From Endothia cerciana (taxonomy: Eukaryota; Ascomycota; Sordariomycetes; Diaporthales; Cryphonectriaceae): a stretch of 64,000 nt of DNA. Below the pieces are notes generated by a model that saw only the letters and a list, made by a program, of their open reading frames with translations, was not told the DNA's origin and searched no databases. Every line of letters begins with the position of its first letter. The first letter of the stretch is position 1. Shown here in pieces: positions 35,050 to 46,310 of this stretch. The position numbers were made by a program, and so were the translations under genes. The DNA lies in the NCBI GenBank assembly GCA_026119935.1, contig JALRMH010000021.1, positions 496,001-560,000 of the forward strand, given 5' to 3'.

Positions 35050-37572
35050 CATTGTTGTATATTTGAAGTCAACACGCTCTCTTGGGGATTATGGAGAAAG
35101 GGGACCCTCACTAGAGGCTGGTACTTAGTATGACGACTGTTTCGGCGTTGGGGATCGTTATGTCAGATGCGGCCACATTACACAGCCACTCGAAGGCAAA
35201 AGAATATAGGATAGCGCGGATTTGTGAGCGAGGTACCAAGACTACTGGGAGACATATGCAGCATTGTATCAGGGGCGCATTACCGGATTTTCGCAATGCA
35301 TTTGTTGTAACTGCCTCCAGTATTTCCGAACTGAGCGTCATGATTATGGGCCTGAGGACGGCGAGGGAAGAGGGATTGCTCATGTGTCGATGGGTAATGA
35401 ACGAGAAATGATAACCTCGACTGAGCAGCTACATAGTGACGAACTTTGAGGATGTATGTTCATTGGCGTTGATGTAGGGCATAATTCCCACAAACACTGG
35501 AAATCAAGGCCGAGTCTGACGTGCCTCTGACAGTCGAGCACCTGAGTGTCTCCAAGAGAATGCGTAAGCATGATCACAACATGTCGTGCACTATAAACGC
35601 AGAAATTTGCAGCAAAAATGCCCTCACAGATTATTCTAGTCATATCCAATTCGCAAAATCTTCCGTTCGCCTGTAAAATTAATCATCATATTCGCATTAA
35701 GCACTTTGTTGGAACCCCAAGATGCTAATTAGGGTAATTCTCCATACATATATAAGTATCAGGCCACGATCAGTCGGCAGAAAGTCAGACGCGAAGCTAT
35801 CCAAGGACATATAGTTCTTCCAGCAGGCAGCTTGCTCGCCCAAAGGTTCTAACTGTCGCGGCAGGTGTTCAGCTGCGATGGCGTTATTATATATGCGAAA
35901 TGTCAAGTGAGTGAAGAGGTGCTCCATGATTTTACGATTCTTAGGCCATCAGTTAACGAACATCATGGTAGCTTAGGCACTCTTTACAGCATATTCAGAA
36001 AGGAAATTGTTTCATTGATTCATCGCAGCAATTCCCCTAGCCTCGGGGACTGCGAGAGATGCCCGGAACTCACACCACAACGTAGATAACCATCGCGCTG
36101 ACAGGCCGGCACCATTCAGTAGCCAAATGGTGACTTCGCCCTTCCTGTGCACATCTAGATAATTCTCTATGTCTATATACCAAGATCGCGAAGCGCTCAA
36201 TGACACTTCGAGCCGTTCACCGAGTGAGAAGGGTTTCAAGGACAGTATGTATGTTACAAGAAACAGTGCCGCTCACCGTACTCATGTTTCGTGATGTTAC
36301 TAACATAACCTCTTGGGTTTACAAAGTGCATCATAAAAGAGATGAACCGTGCTTGGGGTCTCCCGTTCCATGCAGATTTAACGGCTGAGTATGCTCGAAA
36401 TGTTCTGACCAGCTGCCTAGGAGCCAGAGGACGCGTCCCGCCAGCGCTGTGCCTCATTTGGATGGAACAACAGGAGCTGTGTACAGCCATATGAGTCGCA
36501 ACAGCAGACGATATGGGCCTAGACGCGGGAACGCGTCCTGAAGCGTCGTTCATCTCGGCTGTTCATAGGTTCAGAGCCGAGACATGGTTCATCAAATCTG
36601 ACCAAGTGACCTTCCAGGCTGCTAAGCTCAGAGCAGAAAGTGTCTGGGAACTGGCCGGACCGTTGCTGAGAAGTAGCGGAGCGACAGCCGCCATAGATTG
36701 ACCTAGGCTGAACCGGCTAGGTAAATTACATAGTAGCTGAGTTCCAAGGCGGCGGGTTTTCATCCATCTCATCTTGAATCAAGCATCACCCTCATAGCTT
36801 TATGCCTTAGCTCCAGTCGGTTCCCAGCTGCTTGGTATCGAATGCATGCCTTGGTGAACTCGAGTGGATCTCGCTAGGCTCGATTCTAGATCGAGGACCT
36901 GATCATCAGCCTAAGCAAGTAGCCTCATAAGGAGCTCGCTGTAATATCAGAACAGCAGCACAACAAAGCCAGTCCAAGTTAAGGTACAATAACACCCCCT
37001 TTTTTATTTTATTTCATGTCATCGTCCAAAACTCTGATCAGTAGGGGTGCCTAGGTGTCCAAGCCGCCGTGGGGCGCATTGTGGTTCAATCTACTTATAG
37101 CCACGGTCCCGAGGTCTACTTCGAGAGCATGGTAGTGACATGGGAGGAGCCAGGCGATCGTGCCTCAGCATCCCCAGTCGAGACTTCTAATGGCTTAGTA
37201 TGTTCCCTTCCACAATAAAGGGTCGCATGAAAGCTTATATGACTAGACCGCTGAACCGGAACTTCTGGCATGGGCTTGGTGACTATGTGCTGTTTGTATG
37301 GAATCAGTCTTAATGTAGCATTCGCGATAGGCTTGGAGATCATTTCGCCCAGAGGCATATATTAGGATCTGAGGTAAGGGGATGAAATATCGGAAGAATG
37401 TGCTATCTACATTCATGGTTGGCCCTGTGAGCCCTCATGTAAATCTATCATGTCAATTTCGCCACACTATTCTCTTTGACGAGCACTCAAAAGTCGGGTA
37501 TCATTTCATTTTCGTGTCATCCTCTAGAGTGCAGACAAGCACCCAATTGGGCTGTCGCATGCTGCATCTACC
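35050..37572. other. Gene-poor, lower-GC spacer
   Basis: About 2.5 kb without a supported gene. Frames are short, start with non-ATG codons or have random composition. No terminal inverted repeats, long tandem repeats or transposase-like motifs were seen. It may contain decayed repeats that can only be found by genome-wide comparison. Confidence 0.5.
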
Positions 37573-38698
37573 ATGGCCGTTTTGAAGTCGTCTATGGAGC
37601 TGGTCCCCATCACGAGAGCAAAGGTCACGTCGGCTTTCGAACTCTTGTGTCCACGCGCTCCGAGCCGGCCTCAATGTCCGTGCCACCGTCAGGTCTGAAG
37701 CCAAAGCAATCCACCTACTCAGTCGCATATCCCGCAAAGTCTCTGGTCTCAATCTCGAAGAAAGTCCAATATCCATTCGCCAAGGAAGTGATAGTCAGCG
37801 CGAGAGACTTTCTTTCTCCATTGTTCCCGATATCTCCTGTGATGGAGCTTACGACAATGCCATGGAAGGGATCACGTATGTAATTTACGTAGCCTTGCCC
37901 CTGGTGACTGGATCGCAAAAACCACTTATCGGTACCGAGCAAGCCGATGACTTCTTTATCAGGCCGGCGGTGCAGGGTACGATCAGTCTTCTTGAAGCCG
38001 CCGATAGATGTGGGACAGCGAGGAGGGTTGTCATCACCTCCTCCATTGTTGCCTCATCCCAGTCGAGCAATTGGAAGGCACACAATCTCGTCCACCAAGT
38101 AAACCCGTCAAGCCGACAGGTCGAGTACCCTTCAAACCTGGTCCATACCATTCTGAGTTCGCTGCATACACCAACAGCAAAATTGCAGCCTTGCACGCCG
38201 CTGAGACCTGGTACGAAACAATCCGCCCAGCCTTTGACGTTATTCATCTTCACCCATCTTTCATCCTCGGACGCAACGATATGGCAAACACGCCGAGGCA
38301 GTGCATGAAGGGTACGAATGCAATTGGTGTTCGCGATGTTGCTCGGCAGATGTTTTGGGCTATTTGCCGGCGCGACAGTCCACGCCGACGATGTTGCGAG
38401 GTGTCATGTCGCCGCAGCTGTGGACGTTCAGAACATGCCGGGCAGTACAAGCTACATACTAAGTCAAAAGTCAAGGTGGAACGACTCCAAGGAGATTGTG
38501 AAGCTCTCCTTTCCCTCTGCAATGGAGATGAGGCTGCTGATCAGGAGCGGTAATGTTGATACTACTGCAATTGAAGTTGAAGCGAGCCTCGCTGAGGATG
38601 CCTTCAATCTTCGCTTTCGTGGATTTGAGGATCAAATTCAAAAAGCTTCCTGGCACAGTTCTTGGATTAACGTCGACAGAGAAGAGACAAAAAAGTGA
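37573..38698 (+). pseudogene. Frameshifted NAD-dependent epimerase/dehydratase
   Basis: Relic of an extended short-chain dehydrogenase of the dihydroflavonol-reductase/epimerase type. Protein similarity continues along about 1.1 kb but jumps frame at least four times. The Gly-rich nucleotide site near 37605-37635 has lost a base, leaving GHVGFRTLV in one frame and a degraded start in another. Near 37648-37655 a GT is duplicated before the frame containing RAGLNVRATVRSEAKA. That frame carries VPDISCDGAYDNAMEGITYV and RPAVQGTISLLEAADRCG..RVVITSS. Near 38055-38065 it shifts to a frame with VPFKPGPYHSEFAAY..AFDVIHLHPSFILGRND, and near 38335 to GATVHADDVARCHVAAAVD..SYILSQKSRWND. The jumps are 1-2 bases without splice signals, so introns do not explain them. 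Confidence 0.78.
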
Positions 38699-38866
38699 GA
38701 CAAAGAAGAATGAAAACGATAGAGCCGGTGGAGAGAGTTTGTAGGGCGAATGAGGGAGTTGCACAGTACAACTGAGAAGTTGTTCTACAACGAGCATATG
38801 CTAGTGGATGTCGAGTAGAATGAAATCTACATCGAAGAAAATAAAAATAAAAAATAAAAAAAAGGG

Positions 38867-38871
<5 letters not shown>

Positions 38872-38909
<38 letters not shown>
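38872..38909 (+). repeat. (AG)19 microsatellite
   Basis: A perfect array of 38 bases preceded by an A-rich stretch, about 170 bases downstream of the epimerase relic. Confidence 0.97.
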
Positions 38910-38911
<2 letters not shown>

Positions 38912-40756
38912 TTACTGATATACTAACCACGTGGGTCGAGTTATGACTCAAAACAGTTCCTGAACTTCGACCAACACAACCATTGCCCTATGGTTTACTT
39001 TTCTTGTTCTTTTTATAGCTTCAGTACAAGTATATTCAATGTGAGAACCGCACGTCACGAGCAGGACAACAACATAACCCCACCTGGAGTAATGCCGTAA
39101 CTGAAATTCAGGAGCTACTTTCCGTGGGTAGAACTAAGCCAGTGAAATCAAGTCTCTGGGTTGGCAGATGATGATTAATTCAGGTTGGGAAGTATGACGG
39201 GATTCCAGGAAGCTATGGAGGAGCATTCCTCAGCCGGTATTAAAGTATTCTCATGAAGGTGGACAACGGGATAGAGTCAAGACCAGCGCCCAGATGCATA
39301 GCTGGCGGTATTCAATGTTTGACTGGAAGCCCATCACACCTTCCAACGCCGGCCCCACTCAGACAGCATAATATGCCGGTGGGACGACGCCTCTGATCTC
39401 AACTTAGGTATCAACCAGCCTATAGTACGTCCACACGTATCATTGGCGTAATACGACCTCATGAATAGCCGTGCCTTCTTCCATAAGCCTTTGATACGCA
39501 GGTTGAATTTGCTTCGACGTCAGTAGTAAAGGACTCATTGCTACACACCATGAACATCTGTGTGGATGTTCAGGCGTTAGTGAACTCACTCGGAGGGTTA
39601 CACGCGTCTCTGCATGTCCATGCAATAAGCAAAATCCTTGGGCGAGTAGTTTTGCGCGCGCCAGTGACAGATTGGGTCAAGCCCGACGCCGCTCGTTCGT
39701 ATACAGAGACACCCCCCCATCCAAATAGATCTCTGTGCACGATCACCGATCGCCGTAACAGCCTTACCAGGTGTAGCCCGGTCCTCTGGATCGGTGAGGT
39801 CCAACGCCCTGACTGTCCAACGAGCCTCCCCTCCGGCTGGGCCGATCTGACATGCAGCAAGGGAGGCTACGTTATGATAGGAGCCGCACGGCACACTGTC
39901 CTATCAGATATCGTCAACATAGTCTTTTTTTTTTTTGGCCGTCCCAATAGATCGAATGAGAGCAACAGGAACGCCCCCGAGTCGGTAGGAAAAGCAGATC
40001 CCAACGCATCAATGCTGCTAGCACGGTGTTTCCGACCAGTCAAAGACCCGCCCAGGTTGGCTTTTTGCAGACCCGAGGGGTGGTGGTCGTAACTATTGTC
40101 AAGGAACGATTGGAGTACCAGATATGGAGGGCAACGTGATTGGGGCCCACGTAGAGTCGAGATGTACTCGCCATTGGTGCGTCGGGCACGAAGGGTGTGT
40201 CGTCCCAGGTGGGCGGATTCGCTAGCCTCAGTGACTTGCGAACGGCCTCTCCATGGCCGCGGTTCTCGTCAACTGTTTTGTAGTGAAAGTACCTCAAAGT
40301 ACTAGACTAATGCAAAGCCCTGGTCGGGATTCGGAAGACGCCACTTGATCACCACCTGCGAGGGTAAGAAGTCCATGGCTTCAGCTGGCAGACCAAGAAT
40401 CTGTGTTCTTGGGTACTTCAAGTTGATATGTGCGCGTATTTATCTTCCTCGGTTACAGTAAGTGGTTGAAGAGAGGCGACATCCTGCTGTGGTACATCTA
40501 CACACTGGCGCCTTTAGTCGACAATGCTGCCAACCACACCCTCAACACCACAAGCGAATATCACGATGAGCCCTGACCTAGCCTGGATAGAATCATAGGA
40601 TCCTTGTCGACTGCCCACCGAGGCGATTGGTTGAGGACCCGATCTTCGAAAAATGACCTATCAGAATTGCAAGTTCATGTGATGCCCAACGGGTACAACT
40701 GTCTGACACTCCCCCCCTCCCCCCCGATACGTACGCCTCTGTTATCAATGGCACGA

Positions 40757-40882
40757 CCCGAACCGGTGGGTTCGGGAAGTCTACTTCATGGGGATAGGGG
40801 GATATTGGTCCGGTGACCTGTTTGGCGTGCGGCCCGACCTGATGCTACTGGTCCGACTTGGTGATCACCATCGGTCCGGTGA
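40757..40882 (+). promoter_or_regulatory. Hairpin plus repeated GGTCCGGTGA sites
   Basis: An 8-base perfect inverted repeat (CCCGAACC, 4-base loop, GGTTCGGG) at 40757-40776 is followed by two exact copies of GGTCCGGTGA (40807-40816, 40873-40882) and a partial copy GGTCCGA at 40850. They lie 245-371 bases upstream of the start of the 41128 gene, so they could be binding sites for its regulator. Function is inferred from position and repetition only. Confidence 0.4.
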
Positions 40883-41127
40883 GCGATGCGGCTCTGCGAA
40901 GTCTCGAGCAGGGACGAGTGGTAGAGAGGTGGAGGGGCCGTCGCTGACCATTTAAGTCCACACCATAAGCACTGTATGGCAACAGATTGGCATCGTGTCA
41001 CTTGTCACACACGTTGGAGGACGAAGGGGGAGAAATGAAAACTGCATCTCCTGCTGGGGTCATGTTATTGCATAGGTAGATGCTTAGTGGTCACTTATTC
41101 CTGCACAACCTTGTCCTCTAAACCAAA

Positions 41128-41969
41128 ATGGAGAGCCAGGGTAAAAAGGTAAAGTCATTCCATTCCCTTCGTAGTGACCGTGCTGACACTTTCTGACACA
41201 AGGGGCATTCATCCAGGCCGGGTCATCACAAGAACCGGGATGACCCTCACAGACGCGGCCCTGCGCAGTCTTCAGTCCCCAGACCCCCTCCAGAGCCCGC
41301 CTTCAGCTTCCTCTTTGTGGTCAACACGCTGATTCTGAGCGACCTCTATGCGGACGACGAGAGTGTCCGGGACCGGTGGGGTATCATGCTACCGCCGACG
41401 AGGACGAGCCATTTCGCAGCGGAGGTAGAGAGTCCAGTCTTCCGATATCAAAACGGCCATGTCACCACAGTACCAGAACAAAATCACGTCTGGCACCGGT
41501 CCCCGGGCTCGGAAGGAGGTGTCGTCTCCGGGTGGATCCCAGCGCCGGGCTCCATCGTCCACGGGTCGGCGTACCTGAGGAGCTTTGCCACCTATACCGT
41601 CCTTCGAGGCTGCCCATTCAGGCCTGTTGTCTTTATGGGCAACGACGCAATCGCTCGCGACGTGAACGAGGCGGACCTCGAGGAGAGTCAGTCTCCACCC
41701 ACCCTCCCCTCGGCGCTTTGCTTTTTGCTCCCACTCAGGTTGGTAGCTTGACTGACCTGCGGGCAGTGTACCACGCTCTGAGCTTCAGTAGGGCTGCGCA
41801 CAGGCCGGGCGTGAGCATGGTCGATGTCCAGGCGAACCTGCACGTTGCTGGACGGCCAGCGGCCTGGGTGGGCAGGTTGGTCCCGGATTCCTACAAGCAT
41901 CCGAACCCGGATGCGTCACCTTCGGTTGGTCTGGCAGGATTGCTGCCTGTGGTCCTTGGCCTCATGTAG
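41128..41969 (+). CDS. Unidentified protein, three exons, about 235 residues
   Basis: Exons are 41128-41148, 41203-41686 and 41767-41969. The first intron (54 bp, GTAAAG..ACAAG) joins a 7-residue start MESQGKK to a basic, Pro- and His-rich stretch. The second (80 bp, GTCAGT..GGGCAG, branch CTGAC) joins NEADLEE to MYHALSFSRAAHRPGVSMVD. The product continues from FSFLFVVNTLILSDLYADDE through a globular-looking middle with SGWIPAPGSIVHGSAYLRSF to a Gly/Leu-rich hydrophobic C-terminus ending GLAGLLPVVLGLM. I recognise no family. An acceptor at 41738 would frameshift to an early stop; a donor at 41662 with that acceptor is a second possible model. The coding call rests on long open frames and matching splice phases. 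Confidence 0.55.
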
Positions 41970-43465
41970 GCCCCCCCCCTCCCCCCGGGCAAGCCTCTTA
42001 TGGTTGACCAAGCTCCCCCGTTCTCGCGTTCCGAGGTTGCGGGCCGTAGTGCTGAGGTCGCTAACGAGGTTTGACAGGGCGCTCTCTCAGCCGCCGGGAC
42101 GCGAGACGGCTGCCTTCACACAGGGCATGTGGCATAATAATGGGACGTGGCATGGGCCGAGGTGGTCGTTTGACAGTAAGTACATGTTTTCCTGCGTTTC
42201 GAGAAGTGGAGGCTGGAGACCTTGAGGAGCGCTGATTGAGTATTCGACAGGGCCTCAGCCAGGACCCAATGATTTGCCACGCGGGGTTATAGTGCACGTA
42301 TGCTGCGATGCGGTTCAGAACAGCCAGGGGTCTACAATTGATCTGATACAAATGTTCTGTGACGAGGGAATCATCGTCCGCGACTAGATGATTGATCCAA
42401 CCCCCATACCGCTTGGAAAGACTCGCGGCGCCGGTTATGGGCAGGTTGCTGAGGACGGCCTGATGCCAGGTTGGAGCGTTTTGGCTATGTTGATCTCCGA
42501 TATGTGAGGTAACAAAGTTGTGGATCTTCTCAGCACTAAGAAGCGAACCATGGACAGGAGGTCTGAGGGATACGATTTTCCTAGCCTGCAAACAGCCCAC
42601 ATAAAAGTAGTATATGAGGCTGGTTTGCGGGGCTCAATATGGCAATTCTACACAGCAAGCTTACATAGCTTATTTGGCAAGTTTATAAAGCAATCTCCTA
42701 TGGAGAGGGACAATACCTTGCGTCCTGCAACCCCATGGATAGGCGTCCCTATCTGGACATAGCCTCGTACACAAACTCACAACAAGTCTAGGACATGATG
42801 GTGTGAATCGGTAGACCCTCTGAAGTGTTGATAGGTACGAATGAAGATAGCAACCGACCACCCAGGCTGAGTTACCAGAGGCAACGGCCTCTGTCCGGCT
42901 TGCCCCAGCGCCGATCGAGACACCGGCCATACAAGCTTCCCATGCTGCCTCAACAAGATGTACAGCAATAGGCGTGCGTAGTTAGAAGGATGATCGAATC
43001 AGGAAACGGGCAAGTCAAAGTCTTGAGTACATTCACATGTAGCACCTCCAGATGTGAGTCCTCAAGGGCTAAGAGCGAGCGACATAGTTCGATGGGGACC
43101 TCAGAGCATGCCTCGAACGCCATCCTGTCCCCACGGCCATCTTTACCGGACCACTCACGACTCAGCAATTTCAAGACATGCCATGACTGCGCATAAGACA
43201 TCATTATTTTGATATATGATATGAAGATACTTTTGAGGGTTTGAAGATCTCCCATGAAACGCAATCACCTTCCCGGGTGTCCTCGGTCAGGTGCTCCGTA
43301 TCTGTGAGACTCCTTCCTTGGTAAAGCATTGAGAGCGACCGGTCGTGGTATGATACCAAAATTCGCGTGAACCAATAAGATCAAAGATATCCAAAGGAAC
43401 AGTGAGAAGTCCAAATTTTGTCCAGATGCTAATCAAGGTCCTCCATGGAGACAGGCCCAAAGCGT
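41970..43465. other. Spacer with exon-like minus-strand sequence
   Basis: About 1.5 kb between the unidentified gene and the S-adenosylmethionine decarboxylase gene. It starts with a 9-base C run. Minus-strand sequence between 43264 and 42061 has exon-like composition and intron-like signals and is listed separately. Nothing else was recognised. Confidence 0.45.
42061..43264 (-). pseudogene. Possible decayed or unresolved multi-exon gene
   Basis: The minus strand carries protein-like stretches: MAFEACSEVPIELCRSLLAL (about 43145-43085) and, at 42591-42250, a run including APTWHQAVLSNLPITGAASL and YGGWINHLVADDDSLV. A GTAAGC donor near 42650 and a TTTGCAG acceptor near 42590 bracket a plausible 90-100 bp intron, and GTGAGT near 42780 with GTTGCAG near 42725 another. 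I could not join all parts into one open frame from an ATG. It may be a diverged real gene, a relic or chance. Family unknown. Confidence 0.25.
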
Positions 43466-45043
43466 CTACATCGTCTCACCAACCCGGGCACCCTCGTACC
43501 CAGTCCAGCCGTCCTTCTCGAAGAACCCAAACACAAGATCATAGTCATCAAACTGGTGCACAATCCGATCCACCCGCCGATACCCAGCGATAGCCTCGGT
43601 ACGCGACTTGCGCAGGCCATACGGATCGGGAGTCCGGGGCGCACCGCAGCCTTTGGCCTCAAATAGGGTGACAATGAACCGCCCGGGTTTGAAGATGCCC
43701 ACCACGTGCTCGATGACCTCACTGGTCTCGCGACCGTTCTGCCCGCCGGGGACGTTGGTCTCGAAGGAGGCGAAGCTGCAGTTCGGCTCGGGCGTGACGT
43801 GCACCGTGAAGTAGTGCGAGGCGCCCGTGGTCTTGCTCCCGTCCTCGGCTTCCTGAACCGGAGCGGGAATGACGGCGTTGGCGGAGAAGCCGCACGGCGA
43901 GAAGAGGTAGGCGTCGATGCGCGCATCGGGGTACTTGGACGACGGGTAGACCTCGGACAGGCCGCAGGTGTCGGAGACCACGGTGCCGAGGGCGTGGCCC
44001 TCGGTCGTGAGCTGCTCGATGTCCGTCATCGGGGTCTGGGCGCCGCCAGGTCCGGTGCTGTTGTCAAAGACATCGAGTGGATCTTCGCTCTTGACGGGAG
44101 AGCCGGCGCTGGAGGTGCCATTTTCCTCCGAGATCTCGCCTAGGCTATCCACCGCAGCCTGTCTCGCCTCGCACGCCTGCAGAGGAACCCGCTCGCGCGC
44201 GACCGCACTCGCGTCGGAGAGGTAGAACTGCTTGGCGTTCTCGGGATCCAGGTCCGTCATGAGGATCTCCAGGGTCTCGTCAGGGGTGTCTCCACCAGCT
44301 GGGATTTGCGGAAAAGACGACATGAGACCCGTAGGAATCTTGGCGGGGGGGCGGACGGGGCTGCTGGCGCTCTTCTCGCTGTCAGGGGTCCGCGGAGGAG
44401 TCACCTGGGCGGCGGGCGTAGTGATGTAGAGATACCAGTGGTCGCCATTCATCTTGCCCACGAGATAGGCACTGCCATTGTCGAAGAGCTTGTCCAGGAA
44501 CTTGTACTCGTCGGACCAGCTGCGGTGGGGCCCGTGCTGCTTGTCGGGAAAGAGGAAATTCTTGCGACTGTAGAATACGCGGTAGGGGGAGGCCAGCGCA
44601 TTCTCGTCCGTGAGATCCTGAGCATTGTGGAATGGGAGCCCGGCGTCGACAGCAGCGATCCGCAGCAGTCGTCGGAGGCCGAGGAGCAGAGTCGTGGTCC
44701 CGCATGTCTTCAGGATGAGCTTGTGGGGGAAGACGAACATGCTCGACTCGGACAGGAGGTAGGCGTCCATGTGCCCAGACGAGACGACAGACAGCACCTG
44801 GCAGTGGACGAGGTCAAGCATGCCCTCCCAGGTCTTGGACGGAACGGACAGGAGCCCATTCTCCTTGGCTCCTTGAGGAAGCGTGGAGGGGCTGGGGGCG
44901 AACCAGACCTCCAGCAGCTTCTCCGGGCCCTCGAAAGCATTCGTTGAGTCTAGATCGGCGGCGACATCGTGATTGATAGTCAGATGAGGAGTACCCTCGG
45001 ATGTCGACAAGGCGTTGCTGTTGGGGACCTCAAGATCGACCAT
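43466..45043 (-). CDS. spe-2: S-adenosylmethionine decarboxylase proenzyme
   Basis: Makes decarboxylated S-adenosylmethionine, the aminopropyl donor for spermidine and spermine, in the cytosol. It is a single-exon frame of 525 residues from the ATG at 45043. The proenzyme cleaves itself: LLSESSMFVFPHKL contains the Glu99-Ser100 bond where Ser100 becomes the pyruvoyl group. Other catalytic features are present: FEGPEKLLEVWF with the paired Glu38/Glu41, Cys114 in KTCGTTTLL, the PCGFSAN serine loop, and the VHVTPEPNCSFASFETN histidine segment. Compared with animal enzymes there are fungal-type insertions, mainly a Pro/Ser/Asp/Glu-rich region around 215-340. Processing and catalytic residues look intact. 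The leader upstream has a three-codon ORF and then no ATG for over 400 bases, which may matter for polyamine-dependent translation. Confidence 0.96.
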   Translation of the reverse strand: MVDLEVPNSNALSTSEGTPHLTINHDVAADLDSTNAFEGPEKLLEVWFAPSPSTLPQGAKENGLLSVPSKTWEGMLDLVHCQVLSVVSSGHMDAYLLSESSMFVFPHKLILKTCGTTTLLLGLRRLLRIAAVDAGLPFHNAQDLTDENALASPYRVFYSRKNFLFPDKQHGPHRSWSDEYKFLDKLFDNGSAYLVGKMNGDHWYLYITTPAAQVTPPRTPDSEKSASSPVRPPAKIPTGLMSSFPQIPAGGDTPDETLEILMTDLDPENAKQFYLSDASAVARERVPLQACEARQAAVDSLGEISEENGTSSAGSPVKSEDPLDVFDNSTGPGGAQTPMTDIEQLTTEGHALGTVVSDTCGLSEVYPSSKYPDARIDAYLFSPCGFSANAVIPAPVQEAEDGSKTTGASHYFTVHVTPEPNCSFASFETNVPGGQNGRETSEVIEHVVGIFKPGRFIVTLFEAKGCGAPRTPDPYGLRKSRTEAIAGYRRVDRIVHQFDDYDLVFGFFEKDGWTGYEGARVGETM

Positions 45044-45468
45044 ATCCGTTTGGCTCTGCCGAGTGGCGGTGCTGGCTATGACGGGCGGGGCGCGGGAGGA
45101 CGAGGGGACCAGGTCGAGGGCTGCGCGACGGCTTGTCGGTCAAGGCGCGCAGGAGGAAGAGGGGTTTCTTCCGCGGGACACTAACTGCCAGCTCAAACAG
45201 ACCTTGCGGTGTCCGTTTGAGAGGGTAGGCCCACAGGACGGTGGTCCCTTGCGTGTGCTGGCGGAGCCAGCTACAATGTATCGATGGTGGGTATTCTCAA
45301 CGTCTCACGAGGGGACGCTAGGGAGGTCGGGCAGGAAGGGGGAGAATGAAGACCTGCGACGACGGAATGGTGGGCTGCTTGCTGTCGTGTGCCCCCGGCC
45401 TCAATGCTTGCGCCGATACCTGTGGTGGAGTATCGGTGTCCGGTAGGAGAAATCTGGGTGTGAGAGAC

Positions 45469-45480
45469 TCAGAAGCTCAT
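45469..45480 (-). promoter_or_regulatory. Three-codon upstream ORF (Met-Ser-Phe-stop)
   Basis: ATG AGC TTC TGA on the minus strand, 426 bases upstream of the decarboxylase ATG, is the nearest upstream ATG. Animal and plant S-adenosylmethionine decarboxylase messages are translationally controlled by short uORFs. Whether this one is in the transcript is unknown. Confidence 0.3.
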
Positions 45481-45534
45481 CGATCAAAACGGGGTCTGAG
45501 ATGCGTATGGGTTGCTAAAGGCGGTGGATGGCGT

Positions 45535-45567
45535 TGATGATGATGATGATGATGTTGTTGTTGTTGG
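45535..45567. repeat. (TGA)n(TTG)n trinucleotide array
   Basis: About six TGA/GAT units followed by four TTG units. It lies about 490 bases upstream of the decarboxylase start. Confidence 0.93.
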
Positions 45568-46310
45568 GAGAGGGGGGTAGAAATTTTCTGGATAATTGCC
45601 CAACGTCGCATCGGTGGCAGAACAGTATTTGGCTACGTACGTAGTGGGGTGGCACTGTGGGTTCCTGGCCGGCGCAATTTAGAACAAGATCTAGGCCAAT
45701 TACGTCGATCTCGAGCTTCTCCAGAGCTTGGTCGCTCGCGCTAGGCCCGAAGACGGCTCAGGCGGCCTGCGCTGCTTCTGGAACACATGTGAATCTCCCT
45801 GTCACAGCCCTGCCCTGGGTTTTACTTGCATCACGGATATCTCGATTTGCTTTCCGGGCGTCCTGAAGCTTGTGTAATGGATGAACCACTTATTGGTATC
45901 GACTTGTCGTATATGAACTTGCAAGCATATCGTAGACGATATATGGAATGATCCTCTGTACCACACGTCCCAAAGACGTCTGGCGAAGGGCAAGCGATGT
46001 ATGTAGGTTGCCATTGGCAGCTGGTCATGCTGCCCGTCGTGCTTGACTTCGGCCGTCTGACCGGTCCGGTCTGACGTAAAAAATACGCGGGCAGCAGCCA
46101 ATGGCCAGCTCTCAGTTGGCGGAGGACGAGATTTACTGCCCCGACCCGTTCCAACTCGATGCTGAGAGCCGGAGCTCCGCTGAAGGCTGCAGCGCTGGAT
46201 GATACCGGTGTCATTGTAAGACCATGCGTGGGCAGTACTCCATATCGAAATGCGCGGGGGCTCGCTCAGGGCGCAGGGCCGACTTTCTGGTCCGATGGTA
46301 CGGCATTGTT

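Larger units (their letters stand above)
38699..41127. other. Gene-poor spacer with AG array
   Basis: Holds the (AG)19 array, short unconvincing frames, and at its right end an 8-base hairpin and CCGGT-core repeats 250-370 bases upstream of the next gene. The minus-strand frame 40040-40297 has no recognisable domain. Confidence 0.5.
45044..46310. other. Leader/promoter of the decarboxylase gene and 3' flank of cfd1
   Basis: Both flanking genes are on the minus strand. The first 430 bases contain no ATG on the minus strand. Then come a 3-codon ATG frame (45480-45469), a trinucleotide array (45535-45567) and, at 46059-46071, an imperfect palindrome GACCGGTCCGGTC. No gene was recognised in the rest. 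Confidence 0.5.

Noticed and set aside
41662..41738. Alternative second intron of the unidentified gene
   Set aside because: Keeps frame but uses a weak GTGAAC donor; the GTCAGT donor at 41687 with acceptor at 41766 and CTGAC branch fits better. Kept as a second model.
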